From NCBI GenBank assembly GCA_002307275.1, contig DBTX01000019.1, positions 1 to 20,406 of the forward strand: a stretch of DNA of 20,406 nt, written 5' to 3'. Position numbers and translations under genes: made by a program. Shown in pieces: positions 14,936 through 20,406 of this stretch (positions are counted from its first letter, which is position 1; each line of letters starts with the position of its first letter). This DNA comes from Hungateiclostridiaceae bacterium UBA1305 (lineage in GTDB: Bacteria > Bacillota > Clostridia > Acetivibrionales > DTU013). Below the pieces are notes generated by a model. The model saw nothing but the letters and a program-made list of their open reading frames with translations. It did no database searches and was not told where the DNA came from.

Positions 14936-16414
14936 GTGGAAAAATACAGCATATATCAGCAGATAGCTGAGAGGACGCAGGGAGATATTTATATAGGTGT
15001 CGTTGGGCCTGTAAGAACAGGCAAGTCAACGCTGATAAAAAGGTTTATGGATTTGTTGGTCATACCGAACATAGAGAACGTATACAGCCGCGAAAGAGCT
15101 AAAGATGAACTTCCGCAAAGCGCTACAGGCCGTACGATCATGACGACCGAACCAAAGTTTGTGCCCAATGAAGCGGTTGAGATCACACTTGACGAATCGT
15201 TGAAGCTGAGGGTGAGAATGGTTGACTGTGTCGGTTATCTGGTTAAAGGTGCGCTTGGCTATCTCGAGAACAACTCCCCGAGAATGGTTTCCACTCCATG
15301 GTATGATTATCAGATCCCTTTTGAACAGGCAGCGGAAATCGGTACTAAAAAGGTTATAAATGATCATTCCACGATTGGACTGCTTGTGACCACAGACGGC
15401 AGCATCACGGATATTGCCCGCGAAGATTATATCGAGGCTGAGAGACGAGTTGTCGGCGAGTTGAAGGAGATCAACAAGCCCTTTGTGATCGTGCTTAACA
15501 CGATCAGGCCGTTTGATGCAGAGACTGAGCGGCTGCGCCTTGAATTGGAGGAGAAATACGAGGTTCCGGTCATCAGTGTCAACTGCGCTCAGATGCGTAA
15601 TGAAGATATGTCGGGAATAATGGAACGTATCCTTTATGAATTCCCGATCTGTGAAATTGGGATCAATATCCCCAGATGGGTTGAGACACTGGAAACAGAT
15701 CACTGGCTCAGGGTCGATATGCTGCAGGCCATAAGGGACACCTTCAGGGGCGTTCAGAAGATCCGTGAAGCCAAGGACAATATTGCTAATTTCTCCGGCT
15801 ATGACTTTGTCAAAAAAGCCAATATATCGGAAATTAATGCCGGAGTGGGCAATATGATGCTCGATATCGAAACGCCGGATAATTTGTTCTATAAAGTGCT
15901 CAGTGATACGACCGGGCTGGAGATAGAGGGCGAACACAGGCTTATTACTCTCATCAAGGATCTTGCAAGGATTAAAAAGGAATATGAAAGAGTGGAATTT
16001 GCATTGCATGAAGTAAGAGTCAAAGGGTATGGAGTCGTTACCCCGCAAATGGAAGAGATGACACTGGATGAACCTGAAATTATCAAGCAGGGGAACCGCT
16101 TTGGTGTTAAATTAAGGGCTTCGGCACCCTCGATTCACATGATCCGGGCAGATATAGAAACTGAAATAGCACCACTTGTTGGCACGGAGAAGCAGTCGGA
16201 GGAACTGGTCAATTATCTGCTTAAGGAATTCGAGAGTGAACCGGGCAAGATCTGGCAGTCGAATATTTTTGGCAAATCGCTGCATGAACTGGTTAGCGAA
16301 GGACTGCACAATAAGCTCAACAGGATGCCGGAGGATGCGCAGCTCAAGCTTCAGGAAACGCTGCAGCGGATCATCAACGAAGGCAGCGGCGGGCTGATCT
16401 GCATTATACTGTAA
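14936..16414 (+). CDS. spoIVA: stage IV sporulation protein A, spore coat basement-layer ATPase
   Basis: SpoIVA is made in the mother cell, hydrolyses ATP and polymerises on the forespore surface as the platform for coat and cortex assembly. GTG at 14936 follows AAGGGGGG. The 492-residue length equals that of the Bacillus subtilis protein. Residues 1-80 contain YSIYQQIAERTQGDIYIGVVG and the Walker A GPVRTGKST (24-32). DELPQSATGRTIMTTEPKF follows, then a Walker-B-like RMVDCVGY (94-101). The C-terminus ends in the hydrophobic GGLICIIL, matching the family's membrane/SpoVM-linked tail. All key nucleotide-binding residues are present. It is apparently monocistronic, followed by a large palindrome. 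This gene is the strongest evidence that the organism forms endospores. Confidence 0.98.
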   Translation: MEKYSIYQQIAERTQGDIYIGVVGPVRTGKSTLIKRFMDLLVIPNIENVYSRERAKDELPQSATGRTIMTTEPKFVPNEAVEITLDESLKLRVRMVDCVGYLVKGALGYLENNSPRMVSTPWYDYQIPFEQAAEIGTKKVINDHSTIGLLVTTDGSITDIAREDYIEAERRVVGELKEINKPFVIVLNTIRPFDAETERLRLELEEKYEVPVISVNCAQMRNEDMSGIMERILYEFPICEIGINIPRWVETLETDHWLRVDMLQAIRDTFRGVQKIREAKDNIANFSGYDFVKKANISEINAGVGNMMLDIETPDNLFYKVLSDTTGLEIEGEHRLITLIKDLARIKKEYERVEFALHEVRVKGYGVVTPQMEEMTLDEPEIIKQGNRFGVKLRASAPSIHMIRADIETEIAPLVGTEKQSEELVNYLLKEFESEPGKIWQSNIFGKSLHELVSEGLHNKLNRMPEDAQLKLQETLQRIINEGSGGLICIIL

Positions 16415-16434
16415 AAGGTTAAGAGTTAAAACAA

Positions 16435-16493
16435 AAAGGGGACGGTTCTTGCTTTGAATTTAAAAAATTCATGATAAGAACCGTCCTCTCTTT
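16435..16493. repeat. REP-like long palindrome / bidirectional terminator
   Basis: AAAGGGGACGGTTCTT (16435-16450) is mirrored by AAGAACCGTCCTCTCTTT (16476-16493). The inner TTGAATTT/AAATTCA arm extends the stem. The T-run is better on the minus strand (CCCCTTTTTG) than on the plus strand (TCTCTTTG). The GGGGACGGTTCTT type of palindrome is, to my recollection, widespread between genes in Clostridia and relatives, so this is probably a mobile palindromic repeat that also ends spoIVA transcription. Confidence 0.75.
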
Positions 16494-16574
16494 GATTTCT
16501 GCGTCTTTCGGGATGTTTCGCAGGATTGAAATAGTGAGTATAGTATAGGGGCCTTGCATGAAAAGAGCAGGGCT

Positions 16575-16603
16575 TTCAAAATCTTCATAATTTGTGGTAA
16601 AAT
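16575..16603 (+). promoter_or_regulatory. candidate extended -10 promoter for the phosphohexomutase gene
   Basis: TTCAAA (16575-16580), 17-bp spacer, TAAAAT (16598-16603), with TGG immediately before the -10 (extended -10 TGn). It lies about 97 bp before the start codon. Confidence 0.5.
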
Positions 16604-16699
16604 ATATAGAACGGAAAAAAGATTTGGGTGCTGCTCGCCCATGCATCCGGGACACCAACATATTTAGTCTAAGGCAGAAACATTAATTGGAGGATATTT

Positions 16700-18439
16700 A
16701 TGAATAGCAGGACAACATATGATTTTTGGAGAGGGAACGATTATTTCAATGCTGAAACGAGGAAGGAACTTGAGCAAATTAAAGATAATCCAGCTGAAAT
16801 AGAGGAAAGGTTCTACAGGGATCTCGAATTTGGGACTGGAGGCTTGAGGGGCGTTATTGGCGCAGGCACCAACAGGATGAACATATACACCATAAGGAGG
16901 GCATCCCAGGGCTTGGCGAACTATATTTCAAAAAACGTGCAGGATGCGCATAAACGCGGTATCGCCATTGCATATGACTGCAGACGTATGTCACCGCAAT
17001 TTGCTGCTGAGGCGGCCGGCGTGTTTGCTGCCAGCGGAATTGTCGCATATCTTTTTGATGAGCTTCGACCTACCCCGGAGCTTTCGTTTGCAGTCAGATA
17101 TTTGAAGGCTGCTGCAGGCATTGTCATCACTGCCAGTCACAATCCAAAACAGTATAACGGTTACAAGGTATATGGCGAAGATGGCGGTCAGCTTCCGCTC
17201 GAAGGCTCGGAAGCCGTATTCAGTGAAATCGCAGGTATAACGGATATGACAGCAGTAGTGCCCATGCCGGAGAAGGAGGCTATTGAAAAGGGTCTTCTTG
17301 TAATGATCGGCAAGGAGATTGATGATGCTTATATCAACAGCCTGAAGACTTTGGTCGTAAACCCGTCAGTTATTTTAAAATCTGCCGGGTCAATGAAAAT
17401 CATCTATACTCCGATCCATGGCTCCGGCAATAAACCTGTCAGAAGGATTTTAAACGAAGTTGGGTTTAAAAATGTATTGGTTGTCAAAGAACAGGAATTG
17501 CCCGATCCTGAGTTCACAACAGTCAAATCTCCGAATCCGGAGGAAAAGGATGCATTCAGGCTCGCAATCGAGCTGGCGAAGAAAGAGGACACGGACCTGA
17601 TAATCGGTACAGATCCGGATGGTGACAGGGTTGGCGTAGTGGTCAGAAGTTCAGCCGGCGAGTACATCGTGCTTACAGGAAACCAGACCGGTTGTCTGCT
17701 GTTGGAATATATACTTTCTCAAAAGAAAGCAATAGGTAGCCTTCCAGCCAACGGGTTCGTAGTCAAGACCATTGTCACCAGCGAGCTTTCGCGAAAAATA
17801 GCCGCAAATTATAATATTGAACTGATAGAGGTTCTGACGGGATTCAAATTCATTGGTGAAAAAATAAAGGAACTCGATGAAACAGGAAAGAAAAAGTATC
17901 TTTTCGGATTTGAAGAGAGTTACGGTTATCTTGCAGGAACCTTTGCCCGTGACAAGGATGCGGTTGTCGCAAGTATGCTGATCGGAGAGATGGCTGCATA
18001 CTACAAATGCCGTGGGATGTCTCTCTACGAAGGCCTGCAGGAGATTTTCCGGAAATATGGCTATTTTATTGAAGGAATCACCTCATTCACGCTCGAAGGC
18101 AAGGAAGGTGTGGAGAAGATCAGTGGTGCGATGAATGCCTTGAGACGGCAAAAGACGGGCGATTTTGGCGGATGCAAAGTGGCTGCGATCAGGGATTATC
18201 AGACCAGAGAGACTTTCATTGTGGAATCGGGTGAAAACAAAGCTCTTGAATTGCCTGTTTCAAACGTACTCTATTATGAACTGGAAGATGGTTCATGGTT
18301 CTGCATACGTCCATCCGGTACTGAGCCCAAGATAAAAATATACTATGGCGTATCGGAGCCGTCTTTGGAAAATGCACAGCAAAAACTGGAGCATATTAAA
18401 GAGAACGTTATTCTCACGATCAAGAAACATTTGTATTGA
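16700..18439 (+). CDS. pgcA: alpha-phosphoglucomutase/phosphomannomutase
   Basis: This enzyme interconverts hexose 1- and 6-phosphates, linking glycolysis to sugar-nucleotide and cell-envelope synthesis. ATG at 16700 follows TTGGAGG. The 579-residue protein shows all four alpha-D-phosphohexomutase signatures. These are TASHNPKQYNGYK with catalytic Ser146, the metal loop DPDGDR (305-310), the sugar-specificity loop GFEESYGY (403-410), and the phosphate-binding RPSGTEPK (537-544). The N-terminal FGTGGLRG (44-51) is typical of the PgcA/PGM2 branch, whose length (about 580) it matches. The symbol pgcA is by analogy with Bacillus. The last 20 bp overlap tail-to-tail with the minus-strand gene ending at 18420, with no terminator between them. 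Glucose versus mannose preference cannot be decided here. Confidence 0.95.
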   Translation: MNSRTTYDFWRGNDYFNAETRKELEQIKDNPAEIEERFYRDLEFGTGGLRGVIGAGTNRMNIYTIRRASQGLANYISKNVQDAHKRGIAIAYDCRRMSPQFAAEAAGVFAASGIVAYLFDELRPTPELSFAVRYLKAAAGIVITASHNPKQYNGYKVYGEDGGQLPLEGSEAVFSEIAGITDMTAVVPMPEKEAIEKGLLVMIGKEIDDAYINSLKTLVVNPSVILKSAGSMKIIYTPIHGSGNKPVRRILNEVGFKNVLVVKEQELPDPEFTTVKSPNPEEKDAFRLAIELAKKEDTDLIIGTDPDGDRVGVVVRSSAGEYIVLTGNQTGCLLLEYILSQKKAIGSLPANGFVVKTIVTSELSRKIAANYNIELIEVLTGFKFIGEKIKELDETGKKKYLFGFEESYGYLAGTFARDKDAVVASMLIGEMAAYYKCRGMSLYEGLQEIFRKYGYFIEGITSFTLEGKEGVEKISGAMNALRRQKTGDFGGCKVAAIRDYQTRETFIVESGENKALELPVSNVLYYELEDGSWFCIRPSGTEPKIKIYYGVSEPSLENAQQKLEHIKENVILTIKKHLY

Positions 18440-19082
18440 TAACATTGTTTGAATTTTGGTTCTGATAATAATCAGCTAATTCATCCACTATTTTGTGGCA
18501 GGGAGAGAAGGCATGGAAATCTCTCTGCCCGGTACATTTTTTGTATATCCCGTAATCGATGGATGCGCACACATGACAAGGTTTTTCGCCTGATAGCAGC
18601 CCCTTCTCCAGACTCTCGAGGACTTCAAAGTTAAATATGGCAGATGAACTGAAGAAAACATTGAAATTTCTGAAGTAGTTTTCCTGTGGAAGCCTGCTAA
18701 AGGAGGTGCAGGTTTGAGTATAATACCATGGAACTTTCAGTGTATCACCGTTATATGGATAAATTGATTCACAGTTGAGAAGGCCCGGCAGCAGTGAACT
18801 GCAGTGCGGATAATTGCTGATGGCACATTTATAGCATTGCTTGTGACAGCCGGACTTAACGAGTTGATTGCAAAAAACGCAGTTTTCAACCATCGCGGCA
18901 GTATGTTTCTTATATAGCAATGGCATATATTCATTGATAAAATGGCGTTTGTAGATGGTATCTTCAGAAAAAAGGCAAAAGTTGCGTATAGAATCCAATG
19001 CAGTACCGAATCTTTTGGCAATTGAAGACAAATACGCTGAGATTAACGTACTTGTCAGCTCATTATTGATACTTTTTAACAT
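18420..19082 (-). CDS. cysteine-rich protein of unknown function
   Basis: The 220-residue product starts at ATG 19082 (AAAGGA about 11 nt upstream). It has 13 cysteines: Cys36, then a dense set Cys68-x2-Cys71-x7-Cys79-x3-Cys83-x2-Cys86-x7-Cys94 and Cys104. Cys125, Cys169-x2-Cys172, Cys183 and Cys195 follow. The N-terminal 65 residues are probably helical, and there is no clear signal peptide or membrane helix. The spacing suggests metal or Fe-S binding, but no named motif (radical SAM CxxxCxxC, 4Fe-4S ferredoxin) fits. I do not recognise the family. It is divergent from the HD-GYP gene and its end overlaps the phosphohexomutase by 20 bp. That the frame is a real gene is inferred from its length, isolated position and upstream promoter-like sequence. 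Confidence 0.7.
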   Translation of the reverse strand: MLKSINNELTSTLISAYLSSIAKRFGTALDSIRNFCLFSEDTIYKRHFINEYMPLLYKKHTAAMVENCVFCNQLVKSGCHKQCYKCAISNYPHCSSLLPGLLNCESIYPYNGDTLKVPWYYTQTCTSFSRLPQENYFRNFNVFFSSSAIFNFEVLESLEKGLLSGEKPCHVCASIDYGIYKKCTGQRDFHAFSPCHKIVDELADYYQNQNSNNVINTNVS

Positions 19083-19116
19083 GAGGTCATTTTCCTTTCT
19101 ATTTATTTCTGCAACT

Positions 19117-19145
19117 TATATAGTATACATATATTACCATAACAA
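19117..19145 (-). promoter_or_regulatory. candidate promoter of the Cys-rich gene
   Basis: On the minus strand TTGTTA (19145-19140) and TATATA (19122-19117) are 17 bp apart, about 35 bp before the start codon. The region is AT-rich, so chance matches are possible. Confidence 0.4.
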
Positions 19146-19269
19146 AACGCATAGGGCATTTATTACCCGGATTGACCCATTCTATAAAGGGTAACTTGAC
19201 CACTGCCAGTAATATATTGCAAATAAAAAATTAATTTAATAAAAAATAAGGAAGGAATTTCTTTATATT

Positions 19270-19276
19270 TGTCGAA
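19270..19276 (+). promoter_or_regulatory. Spo0A box (0A box) candidate
   Basis: TGTCGAA matches the Spo0A-binding consensus exactly. It is 40 bp before the HD-GYP start codon, within a 234-bp intergenic region. One heptamer can occur by chance: the same word also occurs inside coding sequence near 2410 and, inverted, near 13424. The intergenic position makes it worth noting. Confidence 0.45.
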
Positions 19277-19316
19277 ATAATAAATGTTACTGATGACAAA
19301 TCCTTGGAGGATCGAG

Positions 19317-20381
19317 ATGCGCAGGGTTAATATCGATTCGATACAGGTCGGTGTAAAACTGGCTCGTACTATATTTAATTCCGATGGCGGTGTACTTCTG
19401 ACAAAGGGTGTTGAGCTGAAGGAGCTCTACGTAGAGAAACTTCGTAATCACGGCGTATCTGAAGTATACCTCGAAGACGCCATATCAGAAGGTGTTTATG
19501 TCAAAGATGTCATTCATGATCAAACCCGTAACGAAGCGGTTGTTCTTGCGAAAAATACCATGACAAATTATAATTTTTCCTCATCACTGGATGTCAAAAA
19601 TGTAAAAATAATGGTAAATAGTATCATTGATGAGCTTTTGGGAAATGATGACATACTTTATAACCTTTCAGAAATAAAATCCGTCGATGATTATACCTTT
19701 GAACATTCTGTAAATGTATGCATTCTTTCATTAATAACCGGCATAGGACTTGGCTTTGATATCACAAAGCTCAGGGAACTTGGCACGGGGGCAATGCTCC
19801 ACGATATAGGAAAGTTGTGCATACCGCAGGAAATCCTTAAAAAACCTTCACAGCTTACAGTGGATGAATTTGAGGAAATCAAGAAGCATACGATATTCGG
19901 TTACGAAATTTTGAAAAAAAGCGAAAAGGTCAGTTTGGTTTCTGCCTATATCGCATTCGGGCATCACGAAAGGTTTGACGGCAGCGGTTATCCTCTTCAG
20001 CTGAAAAATGAAAATATTCAGCTCTGTGCCAGGATAGCAGCAGTAGCTGATGTCTACGATGCGCTTACTTCGGACCGTGTTTACAGAAAAAAGCTAAGGC
20101 CGAATGAAGTCTACGAGTATATCACTTCTCTTGGAGCCAACCATTTTGATCCCAGGGTAATTGAGAGCTTCGTCAAATATGTTACCATATATCCATTAGG
20201 TACCGGTGTGCTGCTTAATACTCGCGAGCGGGCGCTTGTCATCCATCATAATAAGAATCTTCCAACCAGACCTGTTATCAGGATTGTCTATGATGATAAC
20301 ATGAAAAAGCAAACTATCTTGAGAGAAGTCGATCTTTCCGAGCAATCTAATATTTTCATTGTTGACGGTTGTGAGTTATAA
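19317..20381 (+). CDS. HD-GYP domain protein (putative cyclic-di-GMP phosphodiesterase)
   Basis: HD-GYP proteins hydrolyse cyclic-di-GMP (some act on other cyclic dinucleotides) and are intracellular signalling enzymes. The ATG at 19317 follows TTGGAGG with 6-nt spacing and gives 354 residues. Residues 1-115 form an N-terminal domain without membrane segments (VNIDSIQVGVKLARTIF at the start, of the kind often found before HD-GYP domains). The HD-GYP domain (about 120-290) has His130, the HD pair in LHDIGK (161-166), His191, HHERFDGSGYP (216-226) and Asp245 in VADVYDAL. All expected metal ligands and the GYP loop are present, so it looks catalytically competent. A C-terminal beta-rich region (295-354) resembles a small ligand or regulatory domain. 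No GGDEF partner lies nearby. A Spo0A-box match sits upstream. Confidence 0.94.
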   Translation: MRRVNIDSIQVGVKLARTIFNSDGGVLLTKGVELKELYVEKLRNHGVSEVYLEDAISEGVYVKDVIHDQTRNEAVVLAKNTMTNYNFSSSLDVKNVKIMVNSIIDELLGNDDILYNLSEIKSVDDYTFEHSVNVCILSLITGIGLGFDITKLRELGTGAMLHDIGKLCIPQEILKKPSQLTVDEFEEIKKHTIFGYEILKKSEKVSLVSAYIAFGHHERFDGSGYPLQLKNENIQLCARIAAVADVYDALTSDRVYRKKLRPNEVYEYITSLGANHFDPRVIESFVKYVTIYPLGTGVLLNTRERALVIHHNKNLPTRPVIRIVYDDNMKKQTILREVDLSEQSNIFIVDGCEL

Positions 20382-20385
20382 TGTA

Positions 20386-20406
20386 AGGGGACACACCTCT
20401 CTGAAC
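20386..20406 (+). repeat. start of a GGGGAC-type palindromic element, cut by the window end
   Basis: AGGGGACACACCTCTCTGAAC begins 5 bp after the HD-GYP stop. Its AGGGGAC beginning matches the arm of the palindrome at 16435-16493. The other arm would lie outside the window, so the assignment is tentative. Confidence 0.35.

Noticed and set aside
15026..16048. 340-codon open frame on the minus strand inside spoIVA
   Set aside because: It is fully antisense to spoIVA, which has complete family motifs; the shadow frame has no ribosome binding site or recognisable domain.

Overview
The window reads as chromosome of an anaerobic, endospore-forming member of the Firmicutes (class Clostridia). The main evidence is spoIVA (spore coat morphogenetic ATPase), strong AGGAGG-type ribosome binding sites, frequent GTG/TTG starts, moderate GC content, a perfect Spo0A-box heptamer before an HD-GYP gene, and a corrinoid-activation protein of the RACo type. 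The species cannot be named from this sequence alone.

Layout. (1) 1-3430: a minus-strand operon gltX-glnS, driven by a near-consensus sigma-A promoter and closed by a good intrinsic terminator. Having both GluRS and GlnRS means Gln-tRNA can be charged directly. (2) 3559-3954: a small coiled-coil/zinc-ribbon protein with its own terminator, followed by two copies of a ~55-bp palindromic repeat. (3) 4175-7081: cobT plus a RACo-like [2Fe-2S]/ASKHA protein, a two-gene vitamin B12/corrinoid unit. (4) 7198-10213: a tightly packed run of zinc-ribbon membrane protein, DUF2085 membrane protein, 5-formyl-THF cyclo-ligase (with a repeat-expanded insert) and CPBP membrane protease. (5) 10356-13708: a scarred region. 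It holds an rpoN (sigma-54) gene that stops before the RpoN box, a strong hairpin, a convergent unknown gene, decayed short reading frames and a large serine recombinase. A 9-unit heptanucleotide repeat follows. (6) 13883-18439: lipid kinase, spoIVA, a palindromic REP-like element, and an alpha-phosphoglucomutase/phosphomannomutase. (7) 18420-20381: a convergent, 13-cysteine protein of unknown function and an HD-GYP phosphodiesterase-like protein preceded by a Spo0A-box match.

How the genes fit together: most are housekeeping (tRNA charging, cofactor salvage, one-carbon metabolism, sugar-phosphate interconversion) or belong to sporulation and signalling. The accessory signal is concentrated around the truncated rpoN and the recombinase, and in several repeat families placed between genes. 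I found no CRISPR array, tRNA, rRNA, known riboswitch class or complete multi-gene defence system. The best candidates for undescribed biology are the truncated sigma-54 next to a recombinase, the cobT-RACo pairing, the Cys-rich orphan, and the repeat elements.
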